Source of the DNA: JAVBLD01 sp031553705
GTDB lineage: Bacteria; Bacteroidota; Bacteroidia; Bacteroidales; Marinifilaceae
DNA: 54,995 nucleotides
NCBI GenBank assembly: GCA_031553705.1
Contig: JAVBLD010000009.1
Span: 1-54,995 of the forward strand
Direction: 5' to 3'
Below are positions 26,382 to 35,128 of this stretch, piece after piece. The position numbers were made by a program, and so were the translations under genes. How positions within the stretch are numbered: position 1 is the first letter of the stretch; every line of letters begins with the position of its first letter. The notes under the pieces are model-generated. The model was not told where the DNA came from, searched no databases, and was given only the letters and a program-made list of their open reading frames with translations.

Positions 26382-27430
26382 TGAGCTCAAGACTATATCA
26401 CAAACTATTCATTTACGGTTGCATGTGGCTCGCCGCAGCCTGCAGCAAGTCCGAGCCGGCTCAACCGGAGACTACCGGGAGAACCGTCAGTTTCGGCATT
26501 GAAAACGTACAAGGCAGAAGCGCCGTGATGTCTGCGGATTCGATCCTTTCGTTAGGCGTATTCGGGTACTCCACCAATACGGACAATTTCGATCCTTTGA
26601 ATAGATCGCATACGGCTGACCTTTTCTATAACCGGAAAGCGACACGGATCGACGGCGAAGAATGGAGTTACGGAACTCCTGTGGTTTACTGGCCGATTGA
26701 CCTGGCAATAAAAAATACATTCTTTGCCTATGCGCCCCACTCATCCGATTTTCCGGTAGAATCAGCGGTCATGATCTCAGGAAATTCGGATTGGGGTAAT
26801 CCCACACTCACTTATGCAACCTCCACTGAAGTAAGCAGACAAGTGGACATACTTTATTCCACCCCGGTACAGAATATCAACCGGACCGCAAATAACGGGA
26901 AAGTACTCTATACTATGCGCCATGCAATGGCTTGGGTGACAATCCTGGTTGCTCCGGTGCAAAAAAATAATTCAAATGAAACATATACGCTTAAATCCCT
27001 CCATTGTACCGGAAAAAATTTTGTAAGCCGCGGTAGGCTTGACCTTGGAACAGGCATCTGGACCGGATTGGCGAGTGCATCGGGAACATTTAATTTCAGG
27101 GTGAACAACACCCCTGTCGGAGTCGGGACAGTAGCCAGGACTACACCGGAAGGCGACTATTTGATGGTTATTCCGCAACAGTTGACCCAGGCAAACAACG
27201 AACCGATGATCAACTTATCTTTTACATTCAATGACGGTACCGGCGAACCGCAGGACGACAGCGAATATTTTTATTCCGTTCCGTTTCCGGACACCCGGCT
27301 CAACGCCGGAAATATTGTAGTATACGTGATAAAGATTTCTGTGGATGGGGTTGCGGTCATATTCCAAACCGACAACACCATCGAAAAATGGATCGAAGAT
27401 CCTTCGGTTAATATCGTTGAAGTTTATTAA
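26378..27430 (+). CDS. Fimbrillin-family lipoprotein 3
   Basis: This 350-residue lipoprotein has its Cys at residue 22 (WLAAAC). The site GR47-S48 is followed by LSLGVFGYSTN, WSYGTPVVYWPID and the fimbrillin helix-strand block MRHAMAWVTILV. It is shorter than its two upstream neighbours and lacks their C-terminal extension. The start is ATG at 26378, overlapping the previous stop by four bases. A second ATG follows directly at 26381. It is probably a pilin or minor subunit. Confidence 0.85.
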   Translation: MMSSRLYHKLFIYGCMWLAAACSKSEPAQPETTGRTVSFGIENVQGRSAVMSADSILSLGVFGYSTNTDNFDPLNRSHTADLFYNRKATRIDGEEWSYGTPVVYWPIDLAIKNTFFAYAPHSSDFPVESAVMISGNSDWGNPTLTYATSTEVSRQVDILYSTPVQNINRTANNGKVLYTMRHAMAWVTILVAPVQKNNSNETYTLKSLHCTGKNFVSRGRLDLGTGIWTGLASASGTFNFRVNNTPVGVGTVARTTPEGDYLMVIPQQLTQANNEPMINLSFTFNDGTGEPQDDSEYFYSVPFPDTRLNAGNIVVYVIKISVDGVAVIFQTDNTIEKWIEDPSVNIVEVY

Positions 27431-27442
27431 ACCAACAGAAAA

Positions 27443-28432
27443 ATGAGAAGATCATATATCACATCTATTTTAGCCTCTATCGTTTCGATTATCCTGTTTT
27501 GCGGCTGTCAGAAAGAGGCAGCGCCTGTTAAAGCAGCAAAGGTGGAAATGGAGTTAAACGGATCGATTGGACCGTCTACCAGGGCAGTGATCAATCCCGC
27601 CCCGGGAAATCTTCCCCCGACACAGTTGTCCATCGGGGTCGTAATGCTTAGTTATGACTCTCCGGACCCCCTTACGGTTCAACCTAACGGAACCGACTGG
27701 AACGGATCGATTCATTGGCAAAGAGCCTATTTCGGAGGGGCCGGCTTGGGAGCAAATCCTGTCACCAACGGAGAGATCAAATTCACAAATGAAACAGGCA
27801 TTGTCACTCAGAAGGTTTTTTATGACGAAACCGGAATATACTATTTTCTGAAGGCAGTATATCCTTATGATCAGGCGGATGTGACCCAAACGGCAAACGG
27901 AGGAGTGATCGCCTTCACTGTCGACGGCAGCCAGGATATTATGTGTTCCAATTTAGGATGGGGAAATATGACCAGCCCTCTTGTTAATACCCTTAATTTC
28001 AAACATCTTTTAACAAAGCTTAATCTGAAACTGATAGCGGAAGCCGCCGCCGCAATCACTCAGTATGGAGAAGTCAGAAATATTGAGTTGATCGACCAAC
28101 CCAACCAGATATTGTACAATATTGCAAATGATACCCTATCCGTAGCATCGTTGCTGACCAGTCGCTATCCGACCGTAGATTTTCCGTCTGCTCCGCAGCT
28201 TTTGACAACTGCACCAACAGATTTCGGTTATGTAATGGCCCTACCCGCAGAGAAATACACCTTCAGGATCGAAACGGAAAATCGTCTTTGGTTCTATGCA
28301 GAGGTTACCTTCCCCGGCGGATCTTCACCCGGGAAAGCTTATAACGTTACACTCAAATTTATGCAAGCGGACGAGGTGATTGTTTATGCCGCAGAAGCCA
28401 AAGAGTGGTGGCTGGACTCAACTTTCAACTGA
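27443..28432 (+). CDS. Fimbrillin-family lipoprotein 4
   Basis: This 329-residue lipoprotein has its Cys at residue 22 (LFCGC). The site STR47-A48 is followed by LSIGVVMLSYD and the landmark LNFKHLLTKLNLKLIAE, which matches FKH-L in fimbrillins. The overall sequence is more diverged than the first two. Twelve bases separate it from the previous gene and nine bases from the tip gene, so it is clearly in the same operon. Confidence 0.82.
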   Translation: MRRSYITSILASIVSIILFCGCQKEAAPVKAAKVEMELNGSIGPSTRAVINPAPGNLPPTQLSIGVVMLSYDSPDPLTVQPNGTDWNGSIHWQRAYFGGAGLGANPVTNGEIKFTNETGIVTQKVFYDETGIYYFLKAVYPYDQADVTQTANGGVIAFTVDGSQDIMCSNLGWGNMTSPLVNTLNFKHLLTKLNLKLIAEAAAAITQYGEVRNIELIDQPNQILYNIANDTLSVASLLTSRYPTVDFPSAPQLLTTAPTDFGYVMALPAEKYTFRIETENRLWFYAEVTFPGGSSPGKAYNVTLKFMQADEVIVYAAEAKEWWLDSTFN

Positions 28433-28441
28433 TTTGTTGCA

Positions 28442-31198
28442 ATGAAAATAATGACAGAAATAGTAAAGCTTTTGTGCACCGGAATCATTTTGATGCAATT
28501 CACAGGTTGTACTCAGGAGGAGCTATCCGGCTATAATAAAAAAGACGGAGACATAAAAGTAAACCTCCAGCTTACCGCCCCTGCCGGTAAGGTTATCGCT
28601 TCGCGCTCAAACCTTGATGCACTGATGAGCTATATCGACAATATCCATGTATTGATATTCGGTGCAGGTACGGATGGAATAGAAGGTACCGACGACGACA
28701 ATGTCGTCTTCCGCCACTATCTTGACTACGGCGTTGAACAGAATATCTATCTCAGGTCGAATACCAGCTACCGTATTTATGTGGTGGCAAACCTTGATGC
28801 AAGCAATACCAATATCGGTAATGCCGAGCATTTCTTCGACGATGTAGTGACTCTAGGCAATCTTAAACAGAAATATATTGTAGCAAGCAGCCGTTCGGTA
28901 GAGCAAATCGGGAAAATCGTAATGACCACCGACGGACTGATTCCGGTGTCCCTTCCGAACATGGAGGGCGGATCGGAAGTTACGATGAAGATACCTTTAA
29001 GCAGATTGAGTACCAAAGTGATTTTCAACGTTTTCAATAAAGTGATATCGGCAGCCGATAAAACCGTGGCGTCAGGTGTTTTCCCCGTATCCTGGAACAT
29101 CGTCAACTCTCCGGCCTCTTCATTCCTGATGGGACGTCCGGTGCAGGCCGACGGCAAGCACGACTACCCGTTGACCGGCGCCGATTCGAATGAGATCGCG
29201 TCGCGATACAACCAGTCGATGGCACAGCATATACCTCTTGCAGAGAAAGACGCTGTGGCATACAACGGCAACTGGTACACGAAACAAACTTTTTACCTGT
29301 ATACTTTCGAGAACCGGCGCGGCAATGTAGCCGGACTCACCGATGTATACAAACGTAGAGAGCTGGCTCCACAATACTCTACTTTCGTACAGATCACATC
29401 GTATACGACAACAAAAGTATTGGTAAACTATATCCATATCGGGAAAGGTCGCGACGCCGAACCGGACCTGCCGGACAATATTACCAATTTTGACGTCGAC
29501 CGGAGTTGTATCTATCACATGAACGTATATATAAACGGAATCGACGACGTGGCCATTGACTCCCGGAGAGAGTATCTCGACCAGCATGTTATCTATATGT
29601 TTCCCGATATCAGCCGGATAGACGGACACTATATAGACATTCCGTCCTTTGTAAAAGGTTTAAACGGATATGTGAAACTGCAGACCGGAACCTGTGACAT
29701 GGACAGCCAGGGGAATGTGATTTATAACCCGGACGGAAACCCGCGTAATTTTGTGGCGATGAAAGACACCGATCCCGATACAACACGCTGGTTGCGTATC
29801 TCATTCTATAACCCTTACAGGCCGTCGGCAAAGACGAGCCTTTATTCGAGCTTAAGCCAGAGAGTGGATGCTTACTCAGGCGCAACACCAATCCTCCATT
29901 TCAATGAGTTTATCAAACAGCCTGCCACGACCTCCGGCAACGATCCGATCAAACGGACCGCAATCATCCGGGTCGGATATGTAAGCGGGGCTTTAAATGC
30001 TACCGAGTACGAACAGGGAGTAACCGACGGATTCGAAAGCGTGTTCTATACACCAGTAAGCCAGTACGGCATCAAGACAATCGGCCAGGTCGGAGGATAT
30101 GACGGAAATAACTATACCTCATTGCTGGGAGTAGAGAGTGTCGAAGAATATACCTTTACTTACTATTACCGCCCGCCCGATAACGATACGCCGAACAACG
30201 GACCGGTATGGTATTACAGGAGCGGAACGGTTAATCACAACCAGGCATATAACGGTAAGCTTTCAACCACCAACCATTACAACGATTACAGAAGTCTGTT
30301 TACCGGCGGGATACCGCCTAAAAGACGGGAGGGAACATACGATCCTGTTTTCAATACCAATGCTGCGGACTATTGTATGCGGAAAAACCGGGATGAAAAC
30401 GGAGATGGTATTATTTCAGGCAGCGAGGTCAAATGGTACTTGCCGACTCCGGCACAGCAGATGCAGCTGAGTATATGGAGAGGTATATTCAACTTCTCAT
30501 TCAATGTTATCGCTCCGTTTAATTCTCCTTATTGGACAACAAACGAAGCAGACGCTTCACACGCTTATGCCTTGGATTACACCTCTAAGCTCGGTAGTAC
30601 CTTTACTGCCGAAGTAAAACCTATAAATAAAAACACCCGGCTGTCGGTTAGATGCGTACGTGATATTCCGGGAAGCGGAACTTCCGCAATATATCCTTCG
30701 GGAAGCACGGTTGCAGTCGACCTGAACGGTTACTACCCGTCCGGAATGCATGATAATAAAACTGGTTGGTCGGATAATCAGATCAGGGAACCGAACGGGA
30801 ATGCTATTTTGCAAACTACGTTCTTGATCTCAAGATGGTATGTCACCGATAAAAACAACACTCGTACTGTTGCTCCTATATTCCAGACCGCAAACAAGAG
30901 TCCCGATTGCAGCAACTACGCGGAAGCCGGACAACCGGCGGGCACATGGCGTCTGCCTACCCAGAGCGAGTTGGCATTTATCTATGCTAATATCGGTGTA
31001 ATCCAGAATATTATGCAGGCCAATTTCACCGGTCCGAACGCATATCATAACTTTATACCCGCCAACCATTGGGGTTGTACAAATAACGGATCTCAGTCGA
31101 CGTTCTGGGGTATCGATTTCAGCAGCGGACTCTCCCAATTGTATAGTTCCGGTAACGGATACTTCAGATGCGTTAAGTATGTAAGCACACATCCTTAA
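28442..31198 (+). CDS. DUF4906-type lipoprotein, candidate pilus tip adhesin
   Basis: This 918-residue lipoprotein has its Cys at residue 23 (QFTGC) and an Arg55-Ser56 site (VIASRS). The N-terminal part (residues about 35-400) resembles fimbrillin/Mfa2-like domains with IDNIHVLIFGAG. A middle region of the DUF4906 type follows. The C-terminus carries two similar modules, each with W-LPT, an aromatic core and RCV: residues 665-739 and 836-911. Just before the first is an EF-hand-like loop DENGDGIISGSE at 651-662, which could bind calcium. Such large last genes are tip proteins in type V pili, and adhesin function is inferred. It is the last gene of the operon. Confidence 0.82.
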   Translation: MKIMTEIVKLLCTGIILMQFTGCTQEELSGYNKKDGDIKVNLQLTAPAGKVIASRSNLDALMSYIDNIHVLIFGAGTDGIEGTDDDNVVFRHYLDYGVEQNIYLRSNTSYRIYVVANLDASNTNIGNAEHFFDDVVTLGNLKQKYIVASSRSVEQIGKIVMTTDGLIPVSLPNMEGGSEVTMKIPLSRLSTKVIFNVFNKVISAADKTVASGVFPVSWNIVNSPASSFLMGRPVQADGKHDYPLTGADSNEIASRYNQSMAQHIPLAEKDAVAYNGNWYTKQTFYLYTFENRRGNVAGLTDVYKRRELAPQYSTFVQITSYTTTKVLVNYIHIGKGRDAEPDLPDNITNFDVDRSCIYHMNVYINGIDDVAIDSRREYLDQHVIYMFPDISRIDGHYIDIPSFVKGLNGYVKLQTGTCDMDSQGNVIYNPDGNPRNFVAMKDTDPDTTRWLRISFYNPYRPSAKTSLYSSLSQRVDAYSGATPILHFNEFIKQPATTSGNDPIKRTAIIRVGYVSGALNATEYEQGVTDGFESVFYTPVSQYGIKTIGQVGGYDGNNYTSLLGVESVEEYTFTYYYRPPDNDTPNNGPVWYYRSGTVNHNQAYNGKLSTTNHYNDYRSLFTGGIPPKRREGTYDPVFNTNAADYCMRKNRDENGDGIISGSEVKWYLPTPAQQMQLSIWRGIFNFSFNVIAPFNSPYWTTNEADASHAYALDYTSKLGSTFTAEVKPINKNTRLSVRCVRDIPGSGTSAIYPSGSTVAVDLNGYYPSGMHDNKTGWSDNQIREPNGNAILQTTFLISRWYVTDKNNTRTVAPIFQTANKSPDCSNYAEAGQPAGTWRLPTQSELAFIYANIGVIQNIMQANFTGPNAYHNFIPANHWGCTNNGSQSTFWGIDFSSGLSQLYSSGNGYFRCVKYVSTHP

Positions 31199-31222
31199 CA
31201 GATGGTATAGGTTTTTATCCGG

Positions 31223-31268
31223 ATAATAAAGAAGGAGTTTTGTCTAAACAAAAGCCTTTCTTTATTAT
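31223..31268 (+). terminator. Hairpin closing the pilus operon
   Basis: The outer stem ATAATAAAGA/TCTTTATTAT (31223-31232 with 31259-31268) and the inner stem TTTTGT/ACAAAA with a CTAA loop form a long hairpin 24 bases after the tip gene. It lacks a clean T run, so termination efficiency is uncertain. Confidence 0.55.
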
Positions 31269-31323
31269 TCCGATGTATCCGAACAAAACAGATAATAACT
31301 TCCCTCCAAACAAAAAATCTTTA

Positions 31324-31331
31324 TATCTTTG
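31324..31331 (+). promoter_or_regulatory. -7 box of lemA
   Basis: TATCTTTG at 31324-31331 gives a predicted start near 31337. The leader then holds a hairpin at 31349-31374 (AGGCA-GGATA, TTGC loop, TATCC-TT-TGCCT) that ends eight bases before the lemA ATG and could affect translation. Confidence 0.55.
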
Positions 31332-31382
31332 TAAAGGTTGTCAAACAAAGGCAGGATATTGCTATCCTTTGCCTCTTAAAAA

Positions 31383-31982
31383 ATGAAACAAATGAAAAAA
31401 GGTTATATTGTAATTATCGTAATTGCTGTCGTTTTAATCGGCTTATTTTTATCGTTCCAGGGAAGTTATAATAAAATGGTCAAAATGCAGGAAGGAGTTT
31501 CCGCGCAATGGTCTAATGTCGAGAACCAGTACCAACGCCGCCTGGACCTGATCCCGAACCTGGTAAATACCGTAAAAGGTTACGCCGAGCATGAGCAGTC
31601 CACCCTTACGCAGGTAGTAGAAGCTAGGGCAAAAGCAACACAGATGCAACTGAATTTCGACCAATTGGACGAAGCGACACTGCAGCGGTTAAACAGCGTA
31701 CAGGGAGAGCTTTCTTCAGCACTTAGCCGGCTGATGGCGATTGCGGAGCAATATCCGAACCTGAAAGCCAACGAAAACTTTCTTGAGCTGCAGGCGCAAC
31801 TGGAAGGTACCGAAAACCGGATTGCAGTAGAAAGGCGTAAATTCAGCGAAACGGTGCAATCATACAACTCCTATATCCGGCAATTTCCGCGTAACATCGT
31901 GGCAGGCATGTTCGGATTTACAAAGAAACCTTACTTTGAAGCTACTGCCGGAGCTGAAAAAGCTCCCGAAGTAAAATTCTAA
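31383..31982 (+). CDS. lemA: LemA family protein
   Basis: This 199-residue protein has one N-terminal membrane helix (residues about 7-25) and a helical domain outside it. The LemA signature is present: YNKMVKMQEGVSAQWSNVEN, YQRRLDLIPNLVNTVKGYA and RFPRNIVA-type sequence (QFPRNIVAGMFGF). Its function is unknown. In many bacteria lemA is followed by TPM-domain genes, as here, which suggests a shared envelope process. Confidence 0.93.
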   Translation: MKQMKKGYIVIIVIAVVLIGLFLSFQGSYNKMVKMQEGVSAQWSNVENQYQRRLDLIPNLVNTVKGYAEHEQSTLTQVVEARAKATQMQLNFDQLDEATLQRLNSVQGELSSALSRLMAIAEQYPNLKANENFLELQAQLEGTENRIAVERRKFSETVQSYNSYIRQFPRNIVAGMFGFTKKPYFEATAGAEKAPEVKF

Positions 31983-32009
31983 ATTCGAAGCCCGGCAGTT
32001 CTCTTACTG

Positions 32010-32034
32010 TCAACTTCCAATTTTCAACTTTTAA
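32010..32034 (-). repeat. Dispersed intergenic repeat, diverged inverted copy
   Basis: Read on the minus strand it contains AGTTGAAAATTGGAAGTTG, related to the copies at 12601 and 18672. It lies in the gap between lemA and the first TPM gene. Confidence 0.35.
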
Positions 32035-32043
32035 CTTATTAAA

Positions 32044-32481
32044 ATGTCTCCCGAAAAACAATTTACACCACAACAAAAAGAGACGATACTTCAGGCCATC
32101 CGGCGGGCCGAACAGGATACCTCCGGAGAGATCCGCATACACATTGAAAATCGTTGCAAAAAAGAGGTGAAAGACCGGGCGGCGGAGGTATTTGCCGAAT
32201 TGAAGATGCACAAAACAGCTCTCCGCAACGGAGTGTTGATCTATGTCGCATTGGAAGATAAAAAGCTGGCTATCCTCGGTGATGCAGGAATCAACGCGAA
32301 AGTCCCGGACTATTTCTGGAATGAAGTAAAAAACGGATTGATCGAAAAATTCAAAAACGGGCAATTCTGTGAAGGCCTTTGCGAAGCAGTGATAAAAACC
32401 GGGCGACAACTAAAATGCTACTTCCCATGCGAAGCCGACGATGTGAACGAGTTACCGGATGATATTTCGTTCCACCCTTAA
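32044..32481 (+). CDS. TPM-domain protein, soluble
   Basis: This 145-residue protein is a single TPM (TLP18.3/Psb32/MOLO-1) domain without a signal peptide. It shows the usual pattern of SGEIRIHIEN followed by GVLIYVALEDKKLAILGDAGIN. The family has acid-phosphatase-like or structural roles, and no activity can be assigned here. It lies between lemA and the membrane-anchored TPM gene, which is 12 bases downstream. Confidence 0.88.
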   Translation: MSPEKQFTPQQKETILQAIRRAEQDTSGEIRIHIENRCKKEVKDRAAEVFAELKMHKTALRNGVLIYVALEDKKLAILGDAGINAKVPDYFWNEVKNGLIEKFKNGQFCEGLCEAVIKTGRQLKCYFPCEADDVNELPDDISFHP

Positions 32482-32493
32482 AAACAGGATAAC

Positions 32494-33255
32494 ATGCTAA
32501 AATATATTTTTCTCTTTGCATTACTCATTGCTACTATAGCCGGAAGCGGACAAGAATTTCCGGCGCCTATGCAGCCGAAACGGATTGTAAACGACTTCAC
32601 CGGGTTATTTAAACCGCAGGAAACAGAAGCCCTGGAAAAAAAGCTGGTTCATTTCAATGACTCCTCCTCGACACAGATTGCCATTGTCACAGTCCCCTCG
32701 ATAGGCGATTATGATCCCAATGACTATGCCCAACGGCTGGCCGAAAAATGGAGTATCGGACAGAAAGGAAAGAACAACGGCATATTGATCCTGATCAAAC
32801 CGAAAACAACGGAGGAGGGAGGAGAGGTGGCCATAGCCGTAGGTTATGGACTTGAAGGAGTTGTCCCTGACGCTATCGCTTCGCGGATCATCCGCAACGA
32901 AATTATACCGGCATTTCAAACCGGAGCATACTATACCGGCATTGACAAAGCCGTATCGGTACTGATCGACCTGACCAAAGGAGAATACACCGCCGACCAG
33001 TATGCGAAAAAAACAAACGACAGCAACATTTTGCTATGGTTGCTCTTATTCTTCGTTTTCTTTATCCTGCCTTTTATCATCCGGCGGAAAAACCATTATA
33101 CGATAGGGAGCGGCTCTTCATCCGCAATCCCTCCCCTATTCATGGGCGGAGGCAGCAGTAGCCGGAGCTTCGGTTCGTTCAGCAGCGGAAGCGGCTCGTT
33201 CGGCGGTTTTGGCGGAGGCTCATTCGGCGGAGGCGGGGCTAGCGGAAGTTGGTAA
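32494..33255 (+). CDS. TPM-domain membrane protein, YgcG-like
   Basis: This 253-residue protein has a signal peptide and an external TPM domain (residues about 25-170, with VNDFTGLFKPQE and QIAIVTVPSIGDYD). One membrane helix follows (LLWLLLFFVFFILPFII), and the C-terminal tail is low-complexity Gly/Ser/Phe rich. The tail is typical of YgcG-like proteins. Together with lemA and the soluble TPM gene it forms a three-gene set likely made from one promoter. Confidence 0.92.
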   Translation: MLKYIFLFALLIATIAGSGQEFPAPMQPKRIVNDFTGLFKPQETEALEKKLVHFNDSSSTQIAIVTVPSIGDYDPNDYAQRLAEKWSIGQKGKNNGILILIKPKTTEEGGEVAIAVGYGLEGVVPDAIASRIIRNEIIPAFQTGAYYTGIDKAVSVLIDLTKGEYTADQYAKKTNDSNILLWLLLFFVFFILPFIIRRKNHYTIGSGSSSAIPPLFMGGGSSSRSFGSFSSGSGSFGGFGGGSFGGGGASGSW

Positions 33256-33300
33256 TGAGGCAAGGTACTGGAAGGCCGAAGACAGGAATAATTTTAACAG

Positions 33301-33337
33301 AAAGGTCGTCCATTTTTCAATTTTGGACGACCTTTTT
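33301..33337. terminator. Bidirectional terminator
   Basis: A perfect 12-bp stem AAAGGTCGTCCA/TGGACGACCTTT (33301-33312 with 33324-33335) is followed by T. It ends the lemA-TPM transcript and the convergent FadL-type gene. Confidence 0.88.
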
Positions 33338-33352
33338 GTCAGTTATTTATTT

Positions 33353-34726
33353 TCAGAATTTATAGGCGATTCCCAATGAGGTGGTAAATGCATTGGTTTT
33401 ATAATGTCCGCTGAATACTTCCGTTTGTTTTGTCACAACATTCTGATAAGTATAAGATCCGTCACGGCCAAAGCCTTGGATATACAAAAAGGCAAAATCA
33501 ATCTGGAAATTCCGGTACGGCTCGAAAGTGAAACCGGTTGACAAGCCGAGCTTATCCATTCCCGGCGTCTCCGGATTATAGTTATCCGAACGAATCGGGC
33601 TCTCGTCAAAATAGATACCGGCTCTGAGATCTAAACGATCCGTTGTTTTATACCGTGCTCCGACACGGTAGATCATTGTATTCTTATAGTCTTTCCTGGC
33701 ATTGATCGTATATCCGTTTAATACATTCTCGGTAAACACCACATCCAGCGACTCATAAGCACTCCATCCTACATACTGCAGATCCAGAGCCAGCTCCCAG
33801 CGGTCGGCAGGGCGATAGCTAGCCCCCAGCGTAGTATTCGAAGGCAACGGCAGTTCTGCCTGGAAAGTCCCCTCATTCAATGGAGGAACAGCAAAAGCCG
33901 GGCTAATCTGCGCCAAAGTAGTGAACAGCGTCTCTATCTGCTGGTTGGCATAATTCAACTCGGCATCCCCCTCATGTACTTTCATTTCAACCTTGGAACG
34001 GTAGGACAATCCTATCGTCATCCGGTCACAAGGATCATACAGCACACCCACATTAAACCCTGCCCTTATCCTTGCCTTTCCGTCAAGCGTAGCGGCAACC
34101 GGCACCACTCCGTTGTAACTCCGAATCAGGTTTACAATATTGTCCTTATCTGGTATCGGAAGGGTCGATATATAATCGCCGAGCGCCTGAAACTCATCGG
34201 GACTAAACAAAGCCCTTGAAAGGTTTACATTGCCGGCAGCGATCATTAAACCGGCCCCTATGCTCACTTTCTTACCGATCCGGTAAGAAAGCGTCGGTTG
34301 TACCACAAACGACTTCAATGCGATATCCTGAATAAGATTCGACCCTTTCCAGTTTTTCGGCCACTTCAACGAGCTTCCGTAAGGGGTTGTCAAACTGATA
34401 CCCGCTGCAAAGTTATCGTAGATCTTAAAACCAGCGTATGCATACATCGGCGTACTGACAGGATTATCCGTTTTGGCCGAATAATCCCCTTTTGTATAGG
34501 TAGACTTTGCCATAATAGCCGAAACACCCAACGACATATCCACTGATTTACCCAGAAACACCAGTCCGGCCGGATTAAAATGCATCCCTTCGATCCCCAG
34601 CTTCATTCCTGTCCCGACATGTCCCATACCGGTTTGTTTCGCACTTAAAACATTTACCTGATACCCCTCGGCAAATACCGGGGTAATCAATATACTAACC
34701 CATAAGGAAAAGAAAATTTTCTTCAT
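33353..34726 (-). CDS. OmpP1/FadL-type outer-membrane transport protein
   Basis: This 457-residue protein has a signal peptide (MKKIFFSLWVSILITPVFA). The mature N-terminus EGYQVNVLSAKQTGMGHVGTG corresponds to the FadL plug, and HFNPAGLVFL is the FadL NPA motif. A 14-strand barrel ending in GIAYKF follows. FadL proteins let hydrophobic molecules such as fatty acids or aromatics cross the outer membrane, and the substrate here is unknown. I chose the ATG at 34726 because the signal peptide starts there. The frame extends upstream to 34768. Confidence 0.92.
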   Translation of the reverse strand: MKKIFFSLWVSILITPVFAEGYQVNVLSAKQTGMGHVGTGMKLGIEGMHFNPAGLVFLGKSVDMSLGVSAIMAKSTYTKGDYSAKTDNPVSTPMYAYAGFKIYDNFAAGISLTTPYGSSLKWPKNWKGSNLIQDIALKSFVVQPTLSYRIGKKVSIGAGLMIAAGNVNLSRALFSPDEFQALGDYISTLPIPDKDNIVNLIRSYNGVVPVAATLDGKARIRAGFNVGVLYDPCDRMTIGLSYRSKVEMKVHEGDAELNYANQQIETLFTTLAQISPAFAVPPLNEGTFQAELPLPSNTTLGASYRPADRWELALDLQYVGWSAYESLDVVFTENVLNGYTINARKDYKNTMIYRVGARYKTTDRLDLRAGIYFDESPIRSDNYNPETPGMDKLGLSTGFTFEPYRNFQIDFAFLYIQGFGRDGSYTYQNVVTKQTEVFSGHYKTNAFTTSLGIAYKF

Positions 34727-34871
34727 ACTATTGTTTTTACATTTACACTTCATGGTCCACACGGCCATTACTCCTTTTTCAGGGTGACAAAATTAAAACA
34801 TTAAGACGAACTTTATTTCTACTTTATGGTATGTATATGAAAACCTTATGAATAAACGATGGTGTCGATTA

Positions 34872-34902
34872 TTGCTTTTCGTATCCTTTCACCGTACATT
34901 TG
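34872..34902 (+). promoter_or_regulatory. Promoter of the S4-domain gene
   Basis: TTGC at 34872-34875, a 19-base spacer and TACATTTG at 34895-34902 match the Bacteroidetes pattern. The ATG at 34922 follows 19 bases after the box. This supports that start over the upstream ATG at 34859. Confidence 0.6.
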
Positions 34903-34921
34903 CAGTCTTAACAAAGTGATC

Positions 34922-35128
34922 ATGATTGAATTCAGACTGACGGAAGAGTATATTGAGTTGATTAAACTCCTGAAAACCACACAGGTGGCAGAAAGCGGTG
35001 CCCAGGCAAAAATGATGGTGGAAGGTAAACTGGTCACCCGTAACGGAACAGTGGAACTCCGGAAAAGGGCAAAAATCCGAAAAGGAGAAATGATCGAGGT
35101 ATCAGGCCAGGTGATCAGGGTCATTTAA
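34922..35128 (+). CDS. S4-domain RNA-binding protein, YbcJ-like
   Basis: This 68-residue protein is a single S4 domain of the YbcJ type: MIEFRLTEEYIELIKLLK, GAQAKMMVEGKLVTRNG and KRAKIRKGEMIEV. It binds RNA, probably rRNA or ribosome assembly intermediates. Its last 27 bases overlap the end of the convergent oxidoreductase gene, so both stop codons lie inside the other gene. Confidence 0.9.
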   Translation: MIEFRLTEEYIELIKLLKTTQVAESGAQAKMMVEGKLVTRNGTVELRKRAKIRKGEMIEVSGQVIRVI

